Below, in pieces: positions 1 through 7,833 of a stretch of 64,000 nucleotides of DNA. The notes under the pieces were generated by a model, which worked only from the letters and a program-made list of their open reading frames with translations, did not search any database and was not told where the DNA came from. Where the stretch lies: assembly GCA_032622095.1 (NCBI GenBank), contig CP136069.1:159331043-159395042 (forward strand), given 5' to 3'. The DNA comes from Siphonodentalium dalli (lineage: Eukaryota > Mollusca > Scaphopoda > Gadilida > Siphonodentaliidae). The translations under genes and the position numbers were made by a program. Numbering within the stretch: the first letter of the stretch is position 1; each line of letters starts with the position of its first letter.

Positions 1-470
1 CGTGTTCTATATTCATAGAAATCCTCGCCGAACTCTCACTTGCGTGCCGACTTCACATACCACTAACTTACATAAACATACACATCATAATCATTATAAA
101 CTTTATTATATATATTTCCCTTTTATACTTGTGTTCGGTATTCACAGAGTTAGCAGCCATCTTGCCGAACTCTGGTTTACGTGCCGACAGCTAATATTGT
201 AAATAAATCTACAAATAACTAAACTTTCAATAGGCCAAATTGCACCAAACTTCAATATCACCAACTTGCATATAAATATATATCAGTACAAACTTTATCT
301 TTCATTAACATAACGTTTAATCGACCAAATTGCACCAAACTTCACATATCACTAGCTGACATACCCACACACATCGTTATAAACTTTATTTCATATATTT
401 CCGTCTTTTAACCCTTATTTGGACTTGTTTTCGGTTGTGTTCGGTTATGTTCGGTTGTGTCCGGTATTCA
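1..470. repeat. Degenerate AT-rich flank repeats
   Basis: Three diverged copies of one motif can be picked out by eye. 'ACTTCACAT..CACTA' near positions 52 and 339, and 'ACTTCAATATCACCAA' near 249, are each followed by an AT-rich run that includes 'ATAAACTTTAT' or 'ACAAACTTTAT'. 'GTGTTC..TATTCA..GCCGAACTCT..TGCCGAC' occurs at about 2-50 and again at 130-189. A 'CAGCCATCTTG' word at 152-162 is shared with the degenerate repeats inside the macrosatellite further right. No coding potential is recognisable. The copy boundaries are uncertain because divergence is high. Confidence 0.45.
430..465. repeat. 10-bp short tandem repeat
   Basis: About 3.5 units of TTCGGTTGTG (one unit reads TTCGGTTATG) run head to tail and decay into TCCGGTATTC. 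Confidence 0.7.
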
Positions 471-1304
471 TAGTGACCGGCTTCGGTGGTCGTGTGCAGA
501 GTCCGAAGCCGCCATATTGGCCACAAGCCGCCGCCAGCCATATTATCTCCAACGCCAGCCACATGAAAACATCTCACCCGCCGGAATTGTAAAATGGCTG
601 AGCCATGGCATGGACTTATATGTTAAGGACAACTGTACTGCGAATGACAAATAACTAAACCGCATTGCCTAATATTGGCATTCTCGTATGGACACGGCAT
701 GGTTGTTACACTTTCAGAACACCCGGGGCCTCTTATTGTGGAATAGACTATTCCAATGCATGCTTCCATATAACGGAGTGGGAGCACCATTCAGCATTGA
801 AAGGATTTAAAGTATAAATCGTTTATTTCGACACGACTCAGTCTCAGACATCGCTGACATTAAAATTTTTCAATATATGCACATAACCCGTCTACAGAAG
901 AGAATAGAAAATAGTTTGAAATATTATATATCAATACTAATGGATTCAGCATCAAATGATGAATACATATATCGCAAGATGCCAGTGATGATATAGCCAT
1001 CTGAAGTCGACAGAAGTTCCAATGTAACTTATACCGATTATATAGATGGGAAACTACATACATTGTATAATTAGCAATCCCTGCCAGTCCTTTACTGACT
1101 CCTTGGTGTATTTCGCCATAATAGAAAAGCCCAGCACCAAAAGACTGTCTATCGGTTCACAACAAACGCCAAAACAAGCGGGTGTCTATAACCGGGGATT
1201 AGGATAATTTCTGAAACGAAATACGCTGAATGATAACGTCTCAGACGGCTGAGCCGCGCCATATTTCGTCAGCCACGAACGTCGCAGCCGGCTTAGCTAG
1301 ATAA
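471..1304. other. Gene-less flank sequence
   Basis: I see no convincing coding region, RNA gene or complete mobile element here. Short open frames on both strands lack any family motif and are of the length expected by chance in AT-rich DNA. A GCC/CCG-richer patch at about 505-600 contains several 'GCCAGCCA' and 'GCCGCC' words, and 1250-1304 has similar 'CAGCC' words. These suggest worn copies of the GCCATCTTG-type repeat that is abundant elsewhere in the window. Confidence 0.4.
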
Positions 1305-1348
1305 CCAGCCATGAAAATTGGTTGAGCCAGCCGTGAAAACTAGTTGTC
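1305..1348. repeat. 22-bp tandem duplication
   Basis: CCAGCCATGAAAATTGGTTG and CCAGCCGTGAAAACTAGTTG follow each other directly with few mismatches. The duplication sits just upstream of the SINE-like element. Confidence 0.6.
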
Positions 1349-1361
1349 GTGGCTTTGGATC

Positions 1362-1440
1362 TAGCCGTGTGGTATTGACGTCGGACTTTGAGTCGCAAGG
1401 CGCGCTCGCCATCATGGGCCAGGGTTCGAATCCCACCCAA
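1362..1440 (+). mobile_element. tRNA-derived SINE-like head (Pol III promoter remnant)
   Basis: An exact B-box, GGTTCGAATCC, lies at 1423-1433. A near-consensus A-box, TAGCCGTGTGGT, begins at 1362, about 61 bases upstream. Between them 'CGGACTTTGAGTCG' resembles the anticodon arm of a Ser/Leu-type tRNA. The T-arm stem pairs over only about three base pairs (GGG/CCC), and no acceptor stem closes, so this is not a functional tRNA gene. tRNA-related heads of this kind are typical of invertebrate SINEs. No clear tail or target duplication could be fixed, so the 3' limit of the element is unknown. A decayed tRNA pseudogene is the alternative. Confidence 0.45.
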
Positions 1441-1450
1441 TCAAGTAGAT

Positions 1451-1473
1451 GTGCAATCCAAAAAAAATTGCAC
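1451..1473. repeat. Short inverted repeat
   Basis: GTGCAAT and ATTGCAC are perfect 7-bp arms around a 9-base A-rich loop, just 3' of the SINE-like head. It may belong to that element's body. Confidence 0.5.
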
Positions 1474-2258
1474 TATCTCAAAAATCAAATTTGTGTTTAT
1501 TTACTCAAATTGATGGTGTTTTTACCTTACACATGCACGTATTTTAACATATTGATTCAAGATTCAATAAGATTTATTTCGTATTCAATATAATTATAAT
1601 ATATATATCAACAGGACCCCACAAAAAGTTTTACTTGCAAGGGCAGGGCCCTTATGCTTGTATAATGATACAGTGTTATGTGTAAGTATATTGGGTGTAT
1701 GCGGGTGCGTATTTACAATGTGTGTATTATTGCATAGAGATGGGCAAGAAGGGTGGGGGCATGGGGTGGGGGGGGGGGTCGGGTTGTGAGATGGTGATTA
1801 TAGTCTTTTTTTTTTAGTTGTTATGCTTTATCTGGTAGCCAATATGATTATCTTGATGTCTTTATGCTGAGACCTGCGCAATCGTCTTGCAATTTTTCAA
1901 TAATGTGGGGAATAACAGTATTTAAGGTGATCAATGAAATATGGGTGTGAATACTGCTTGATTTGGTTGAGGAATTGGTTAAGGTTATTGCTAAAAAGGG
2001 ACACAACTATCCTGTTACAATGGGTATTTTACCTTTATAACCACTGTTATAACCATAAATATTTTGGTTTTAAAGGTTTTGTCACTAGTTTTGTAGGCAT
2101 ATTTTTCAGACATGTGCTTTGTTTGTTTATTTTTTGTGGGTGTACTTGATCAGCGTTCTCTCAGTTCCAGTACAGACACAAGGAGAGACCCTTACCCGGC
2201 CAACAACACATTATTTAGTAGAATTTACAAGATTTTCATCAATTTTGGGGGGCAGTGG
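1474..2258. other. AT-rich non-coding stretch with homopolymer tracts
   Basis: No gene is recognised. The stretch contains a G-rich patch at about 1741-1784 with an 11-G run at 1768-1778, and a 10-T run at 1806-1815. A 71-codon open frame at 1934-2149 is hydrophobic and aromatic-rich and matches nothing I know; it is most likely chance. Confidence 0.45.
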
Positions 2259-2284
2259 CTATTCGCCACCCGGGTGGCGAATAG
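2259..2284. repeat. Perfect 26-bp palindrome (copy 1)
   Basis: CTATTCGCCACCC is followed immediately by its exact reverse complement, with no loop and an SmaI-like CCCGGG centre. The right arm, GGGTGGCGAATAG, shares GGGTGGCGAATA with the junction sequence of the minisatellite that begins about 330 bp downstream. Confidence 0.9.
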
Positions 2285-2302
2285 TCATATAACATAGAAA
2301 TC

Positions 2303-2330
2303 GCTATTCGCCACCCGGGTGGCGAATAGC
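2303..2330. repeat. Perfect 28-bp palindrome (copy 2)
   Basis: This is the same palindrome as the one ending 18 bp upstream, extended by one matching base on each side (arm GCTATTCGCCACCC). The two copies are separated by an AT-rich spacer. Perfect conservation of both arms in both copies suggests a recent origin or active homogenisation. Confidence 0.9.
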
Positions 2331-2589
2331 GTTTATATATTTGCTTTATTTACTCCACATACGGAGAGTATGGTGATCTCGAGCATCGGGAATAATGATT
2401 GTCAGTCCTTACGCAAAAGGCTGTGAGTTGGGTTGCAATATGAGAGGGGTGGGGGGTACATAACATTTTTTTCCTAACACTGGAACTTCAAATACGGCAT
2501 ACAAGCATATTTAGCTAAAAATTATGTGATCTGTATGACAGGTGGAGATGGATGAGGGGAGGAGGGGGATGGGGTGTTGCATAACTGAT
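2331..2589. other. G-rich transition zone before the minisatellite
   Basis: No gene is recognised. Purine-rich patches (GAGGGGTGGGGGGTACATAAC near 2444, GGAGGGGGATGGGG near 2561) recall the G-tract of the adjoining minisatellite. They may be its most decayed outer copies, but the match is too weak to set boundaries. Confidence 0.35.
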
Positions 2590-4789
2590 TGAGGATTTTA
2601 GGGGGGTGGGGGAAGGTGTACCGTTTATTGGTCAAAAACTTGGTGTCAGATTATTTGTTGTGCATTATATGTAAGGATTTGTGTACTACATTAGGCGTTC
2701 ATTTCAAGGTTTAGAAGTACATTTTGGACAAATATTTGTCATTGGAATTTGAGATGGGGGTGGCGAATAAAAGTATTCTTAAATCTCGGACGTCAGTTAG
2801 ATTTCTTCATTTGTGCATTGGATTAGCCGATCCAGCCATCATAAACAATCATTTTCTAGAGCTGGTAGTGTGGAATTGCGAAAATAAATATGTGACCTGA
2901 ATAGGTTGGGGGAGGGGGTGGGTGGCGAATAACTTTAATCTCAAAACTTGGATGTCAGATGAGTTTCTTGTTCTTTGTATTAGATTAGACGATCCTTTAA
3001 TCATAAACAATCATTTTATAGAACTGGAGTGGAATTGCGAAAAAAATTCTGCGTTCTGAATTGCTTGGTTGGGGAGGGGGGGGGGGGGGGGTGGCGAATA
3101 ACTTTATACTTAAAATTGGATGTCAGATGAGCAGATCATGAGCTTCTTATTTCGTGCATTAGATGAGACGATTCTTCAACCATAAACAATCATTTTAAAG
3201 AACTGGAAGTGGAATAGCGATCAATAAATATAAAATCTGCGATCTGAATTGGTTGGTGGGGGGGTGGGGGGGGGGGGGTGGCGAATAACTTTAATATTAA
3301 AACTTGGATGTCAGATGAGCTTCTTATTTTGTGCATTAGATTAGACGATCATTCAATCATATACAATCATTTTATAAAACTGGGTGAGGAATTGCGAACA
3401 AAATTCTTAATCTGAATTTGTTGGTGGGGGGGGGGGGGGGGGGGGGGGTGGCGAATAATTTTATTCTTAAAACGTGGATGTCAAATGAGCTTATTATTGT
3501 TTTGCATTAGATTAGACGTTCCTGCAATCATAATCAATCATTTGATAGAACTGGAAGTGGAATTGCGAACGAAAATCTGCGATCTGAATTGGTTGGTGAG
3601 GGGGGTGGCGAATAATTTTATTCTTAAAACATGGAGTCAGATGAGCTTGTTATTGTTTTGCATTAGATTAGACGTTCCTGCACTCATAATCAATCATTTG
3701 ATAGAACTGGAAGTGGAATTGCGAACGATCATCTGCGATCTGAATTGGTTGGTGAGGGGGGTGGCGAATAATTTTATTCTTAAAACATGGATGTCAGATG
3801 AGCTTGTTATTGTTTTGCATTAGATTAGACGATCCGGCAATCATAATCAATCTTTTGATAGAACTGGAACTTGAATTGCGAACAAAAATGTGAAATCTGA
3901 ATTGGTTGGTGGGTTGGGGGGGGGGGTGGCGAATAACTTATTCTTAAAACTTGGATGTCAGAATAGCTTTTTATTTTGTGCATTAGATTAGACGATTCTT
4001 CAATCATAAACAATCATTTTGCGATTTGATTTGGTTGGTGGGCGGGGGGGGGGGGGGGGTGGCGAATAATTGTATTCTTTAAATGTGGATGTCAGATGAG
4101 CTAGTTATTGTTTTGCATTAGATTAGACGATCCCGCAATCATAATCAATCATTTAATAGAACTGAAATTTGAATTGCGAACAAAAATGTGAAATCTGCTA
4201 CCTGAATTGGTTGGTTGGTGGGAGGGGGTGGCGAATAACTTTATTCTTAAAATTTGGATGCCAGATGAGCTTTTTATTTTGTGCATTAGATTAGACGATT
4301 CTTCAGTCATAAACAATAATTTTGTAGACCTGGAAGTGGAATTGCGAACACAAATTTTCGATCTGAATTGGTTGGTGAGGGGGTGGGCGAATAATTTTAT
4401 TCTTAAAACGTGGATGTCAGATGAGCTTGTTATTGCTTTGCTTTAGATTAGACGTTTCTGACATCTTAATCAATCAATCATTTGATGGAACTGGAAGTGG
4501 GGATTGCGAACGAAAAATCTGCGATCTGAATTAGTTGGTGAGGGGGGTGGCGAATAATTTTATTCTTAAATGTGGATGTCAGATGAGCTTGTTATTGTTT
4601 TGCATTAGATTAGACGATCCTGCAATCATAATCAATAATTTTATAGAACTGGAAGTCGAATTGCGAACAATAATGTGAAATCTGAATTGGTTGGTTGGGG
4701 GGTGGGGGGGGGGGGGGTGGCGAATAACTTTTATATTAAAACTTGGATGTCAGATGAGCTTCTTATTTTTTGCATTAGATTAGACGATC
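2590..4789 (+). repeat. G-rich minisatellite, ~165-bp unit, ~14 copies
   Basis: The anchor GGTGGCGAATAA (or a close variant) recurs near 2759, 2931, 3090, 3278, 3448, 3604, 3760, 3925, 4059, 4228, 4385, 4547 and 4717. Spacing is mostly 155-188 bp, with one shortened copy of 134 bp at 3925-4059. A consensus copy reads: G-tract, TGGCGAATAA, TTCTTAAAAC.TGGATGTCAGATGAGCTT, GTGCATTAGATTAGACGATC, CAATCAT, ATAGAACTGGAAGTGGAATTGCGAAC, ATCTG, then GAATTGGTTGGTG into the next G-tract. G-runs reach 16 (3076-3091), 23 (3426-3448) and 16 (about 4044-4059). The leftmost copies (about 2590-2930) are clearly more diverged than inner ones. Long open frames here, for example 3485-3823, are translations of the repeat and not genes. 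The array runs into the N gap, so its true right end is unknown. Confidence 0.9.
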
Positions 4790-4889
4790 NNNNNNNNNNN
4801 NNNNNNNNNNNNNNNNNNNNNNNNNNNNNNNNNNNNNNNNNNNNNNNNNNNNNNNNNNNNNNNNNNNNNNNNNNNNNNNNNNNNNNNNN
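4790..4889. other. Assembly gap (100 N)
   Basis: Exactly 100 Ns separate the minisatellite from the macrosatellite. A round number usually marks a gap of unknown size, so the real distance and the junction between the two arrays are not known. Confidence 0.98.
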
Positions 4890-5551
4890 AATCCATCGGC
4901 ACACCCTGCAGTCCGCATATATGTAAGGAATGATAGGCATGATTAGGATTAAATTAAAGCTGTCAAATTTGAACGATTTTCGATTAAATACATGGCCACC
5001 GGCAGCCATCTTGTATTTTACTTTTTGCATGACTAAATCCTAGATTTGGCACACCCTACAGACCAAATCCCTCATCTGGTCGTCACCAAACTTCATAAGG
5101 ATCTCCATGGTGATCTGTCGATGGGAGCCAATGATGTTTTCAGAAATTTGTTAAAAAACATGCCCACCAACGGCCATTTTTGATTTTTACTCTTTGCATG
5201 ACTAAATCCTTCGGCACTACTTGTAGGCGTCATCCGATCATCTGACACAAAACTTCATAAGGATCTTCAGGGTGACCTCTAAATGGGAGCCAAAGATATT
5301 TTCCGAATTTAGTTTTAAAAAAAAACATGGTGGCAGTGGTCATCTTGGATTTTACTCTTTTCATGACTAAAATGATTTGGCACACCCTACATGCCACATC
5401 CCTCATCTTTCACACAAACTGCATATGGTTCGTTGGTTTGACCTCTAGATGGAAGCTGTCCAATTCCTCCGAAATTTGTTACAAAACATGGGCGACTGGA
5501 GCCATCTTGGATTTCACATTTGAATCCATTGGCACACCCTGCAGTCCACAT
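4890..5551. repeat. Degenerate ~165-bp internal repeats (cut by gap)
   Basis: Diverged tandem copies have anchors at 4990 (ACATGGCCACCGGCAGCCAT), 5158, 5325 and 5486, spaced 168, 167 and 161 bp. Shared words are 'GCCATCTTG.ATTTTACT', 'TTTGCATGACTAAATCC', 'GGCACACCCT.CAG', 'CTTCATAAGGATCT' and 'GGGAGCCAA'. The seed resembles the palindrome ATGGCTGC-CA-GCAGCCAT seen intact at the unit end (9861-9878 region). Open frames across it, such as 5327-5584, are repeat translations with no known domain. Confidence 0.8.
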
Positions 5552-5554
5552 TTA

Positions 5555-6202
5555 GGTAGCAGTACACGATTTCACGGGTTGTAGGGGGTCTGAAAAATAG
5601 AAAAATAAGTATCTGGGGGGCATAACAGCCAGTATAGCCTGTGTTAAATGTGTATTTACTGGTTTGAAGGTTTAATTATTTTACAAAACTGGGAAAGTTC
5701 TCAAAAAAGTGAAAAATTTGGATACGCAACAGGGTTTTCGTATTCAGTGGAGGCCAACTCTGTGTTATTGGTTACAGGAAAATAGCCCGATTTCTCTCCC
5801 CTGAATTCTGTCATCTGGGCTCGCAAGACATTTTTTTCAAATTGATACGATAACTTTTTTTCTATTTCAAATATTTCTCAGCTCTAACATAGCTCTATCA
5901 GGTGGAAGAAGCTTATTTACTTATATTCGCTCTATCGTGGTCTGTTTTGGGGTTGAAAATGGTCAATTTGAGTCCAAAAATGGGTAAAATTGAGCGTTTT
6001 GTGTGTGCAAACCAAGGGGCATAACTCAATAACAAATTGTACGAAGAAGCTAAAGTACAGACAAGTGATTACACCTAAAATTTCTGTAGAAATTAAAACA
6101 TGCTTGATGGGACCTATGCCAAAGATAATGGTTCAGCATTGATTTGAAGTACAGTACCCCCTCCCAGGTTGGCAAAATTGCTGGAAATCGTGTACTGCTA
6201 CC
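5555..6202. mobile_element. Non-autonomous DNA transposon (MITE-like), 648 bp, copy 1
   Basis: Perfect 19-bp terminal inverted repeats bound the element: GGTAGCAGTACACGATTTC at 5555-5573 and its reverse complement at 6184-6202. A direct TTA lies immediately outside each end (5552-5554 and 6203-6205), as expected for a 3-bp target duplication. The interior has no transposase-like open frame, so mobilisation would have to be in trans. TWA target duplications are characteristic of the PIF/Harbinger superfamily, which is my tentative assignment; the TIR sequence itself I do not recognise. The interior includes 'CCAAGGGGCATAACTCAATA', a word type common in bivalve DNA. The element is inserted at the edge of the degenerate ~165-bp repeats. 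Confidence 0.8.
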
Positions 6203-6220
6203 TTAGTGGAGAAATGTTTG

Positions 6221-6240
6221 AAATGAAATTAATTTCATTT
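6221..6240. repeat. 20-bp perfect AT palindrome
   Basis: AAATGAAATT is followed directly by its reverse complement AATTTCATTT, 18 bp beyond the MITE end. It could be a remnant of another element's terminus; nothing more is visible. Confidence 0.75.
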
Positions 6241-6336
6241 ACACAATACAATCCATTTACTGAAACTTTTGACTTTCTTTATCATTCTATTGACTGCTCA
6301 GCATAAACTTATTAACGCCTTCCCACGTTGAGCTAC

Positions 6337-6351
6337 AGTGTCATTGACACT
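6337..6351. repeat. Short hairpin AGTGTCA-T-TGACACT
   Basis: A 7-bp perfect stem with a single-base loop lies just ahead of the TTTACC-rich block. A second inverted repeat, CATTTAC/GTAAATG, follows at 6354-6373. Confidence 0.6.
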
Positions 6352-6353
6352 TT

Positions 6354-6570
6354 CATTTACATGGGTGTAAATGGCTTTTACCAGAGTTTATCATTGTTAA
6401 CCTGACTTTACCATGATTTACTTGAATTTATAAGTGTATTTACATGGCTTTTACCAGAGTGAGTTTACCATGCCTTTACTTGGAATCTACAAGGGTATGT
6501 TTTTATTGTAAACCTGACTTTACCACATTTTACCAGAGTATAGAGCCTGGTAAATCTGGCTTTTACCAGA
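6354..6570. repeat. TTTACC-rich degenerate repeat block
   Basis: The words 'GCTTTTACCAGAGT', 'CTGACTTTACCA' and 'TTTACCATG..TTTACTTG.AT.TA.AAG.GTAT' recur with a spacing near 57 bp (starts near 6408 and 6464). Arms in both orientations occur, for example CTGGTAAA at 6547-6554 against TTTACCAG at 6562-6569. A related 'TTTACATGGGTTTTACCCATG' stretch appears at about 9755. It has no coding character and may be the remains of a palindromic transposon. Confidence 0.6.
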
Positions 6571-6580
6571 GTTTTGGTCC

Positions 6581-6594
6581 GTTATCGCGATAAC
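6581..6594. repeat. 14-bp palindrome GTTATCGCGATAAC
   Basis: A perfect self-complementary 14-mer lies at the start of a block (about 6581-6775) that also holds TCGAAC-AA-GTTCGA. The block reads like a separate dispersed repeat, but its ends could not be set. Confidence 0.7.
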
Positions 6595-7364
6595 TTGAAC
6601 AACAAACGTCAACCAATTTCATCCATATTTGGTATATATGGAGTTGTTACAACAATAGCTCGAACAAGTTCGAAAACCAGATTCGTCCGATCCGTTTACC
6701 TCAGTATATACGGCCCTTAGTTTCTTAGCTCTCTAGTTTTATAACCATTAGCGCGAAAACTTGAAAAAAAGTTAATGTCAACCACACATGCACGGGGGGA
6801 TCGATCGAAGGCCGCTCCCAGCAATCGGGAGCTGCTCCGAGCCGCCAACGAGGCACTTCGAGTTTTTGAGTAATTTATGCAGACAGGAATTTAGAACACC
6901 GCACTAAACCAAAGATTCCGCACAAACGGAGAGGTATGTATTATCTGTTTTAGGATTGCCCACCCATGACTAAAACACCGGCACTGTTGACAAAACATCC
7001 ATTATTTTGCACTGAAAAATACACTATACTTGCTATTTACGATTAAATGTACCTGAAGTCAAATATTACCCCAAGCCGCCCCAGAAATTGTAGCCCAAAA
7101 TTCCCCAGAATAAACGGGATCGGTGGTGTAGCGATGATTTGCCAACGAGGCTGAACGGTGATAGTCAACGAGGCCCCTCCGAGTGACTAACACAGGAGTA
7201 CGATTATCAAAATGGAGTTATACGTTTTGGTATATAAAATGGCACTGCTTTAGCCCGAGTTTTTCTGACTCGCAAATGCTATGCTTCTTGCCGACTCAAA
7301 ACAGGCATGCATGGACCCTGCAATAATGAATGTTTACTGATCTACAGTCTTTTCCAAAGATTCC
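6595..7364. other. Unit segment without recognisable gene
   Basis: No coding or RNA gene is recognised. 'CAACGAGGC' occurs three times (near 6846, 7143 and 7169), flanked by CTCCGAG or ACTTCGAG words. A hairpin GCTCCC-AGCAATC-GGGAGC lies at 6814-6832. 'TATATAAAATGGC' near 7230 resembles a TATA box but has no gene behind it. Confidence 0.4.
6814..6832. repeat. GC-rich hairpin
   Basis: GCTCCC and GGGAGC arms (6 bp) enclose the loop AGCAATC in a GC-rich patch next to a GATCGATC word. Confidence 0.6.
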
Positions 7365-7765
7365 AATAGAATAGAATAGAATATGTATTGCAATACACCA
7401 ATTATATAGGTAGTTGAAAGTTACATAATGATTAAACATGTAAAAACACAAAATGAAATATACATTGCGTTTAATAAATGTTATATGCGAAGCATCATCA
7501 TTCGAAAACCGTGTCAGGTTTTCTCTGCAAAGTTACTCAGTTTTCAAAAACCCCCTTCTGAGAAAGCAACAACCGGATCATGTTACATAGGGTATTTATA
7601 ATCTTTACATCATCATTTCTCATAATATTTTGAAATTTTTCACTGTCACTCATTTTCGAAAATTCATAGTCATAATCTTCAATATCTCGATATAGTATTT
7701 GTCTTAGATCGGAGTATTCACTACACGCAATAACAAAATGCATTTCAGTTTCAACACCTGTGGAT
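7365..7765 (-). mobile_element. 5'-truncated LINE 3' end, copy 1
   Basis: Read on the minus strand, the fragment begins inside the C-terminal tail of a non-LTR reverse transcriptase, reaches the stop codon at 7537-7539, continues through about 170 bp of AT-rich 3' UTR, and ends in 'TATTGCAATACATA' followed by (TTCTA)n at 7365-7383. Such short microsatellite tails are typical of LINEs of the CR1/Jockey group. The 5' break is placed near 7765, where similarity to the family appears to start; upstream residues look unrelated. No target duplication was identified. It is a dead-on-arrival insertion carried passively in every unit. Confidence 0.65.
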
Positions 7766-7833
7766 CGCACATTGTGAATAATACTATGGGATAACGATTG
7801 TGCGGCCATTTTAAAGATATACTGAACTAACAA
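7537..7833 (-). pseudogene. LINE reverse transcriptase C-terminal remnant, copy 1
   Basis: The 98-residue frame holds, at about residues 28-44, the string ETEMHFVIACSEYSDLR. This matches the 'E.E.HFL..CP.Y..LR' pattern that ends the zinc-finger-like tail (H-x4-C, here H32 and C37) of many CR1/Jockey-type RTs. It is followed by the usual acidic linker and 'SDSEKFQNIM' (family form 'l.d.eKf..im'). The RT catalytic domain and the upstream Cys pair are absent. Residues 1-24 do not look like RT and probably come from the insertion site. This would be part of the element's ORF2; it cannot be functional alone. The frame is intact and, by listed translation, identical in all 12 units, which reflects recent amplification and not selection. 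Confidence 0.65.

Noticed and set aside
1362-1440. Functional tRNA gene
   Set aside because: No acceptor stem closes, the T-stem is only about 3 bp, and the anticodon arm is irregular.
3485-3823. 112-codon plus-strand open frame with internal repeats
   Set aside because: It is the minisatellite read through two and a half units; its internal repeats match the DNA period and no domain is present.
2590-4789. CRISPR array
   Set aside because: Units are degenerate along their whole length with no repeat/spacer alternation, no cas genes are present, and the DNA is eukaryotic in character.
4675-5030. Open frames crossing the N gap on both strands
   Set aside because: They exist only because Ns are translated as unknown residues; no real frame can be claimed across the gap.
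5327-5584. 85-codon plus-strand frame repeated in most units
   Set aside because: It lies within the degenerate ~165-bp repeats and runs into the MITE end, with no recognisable motif.
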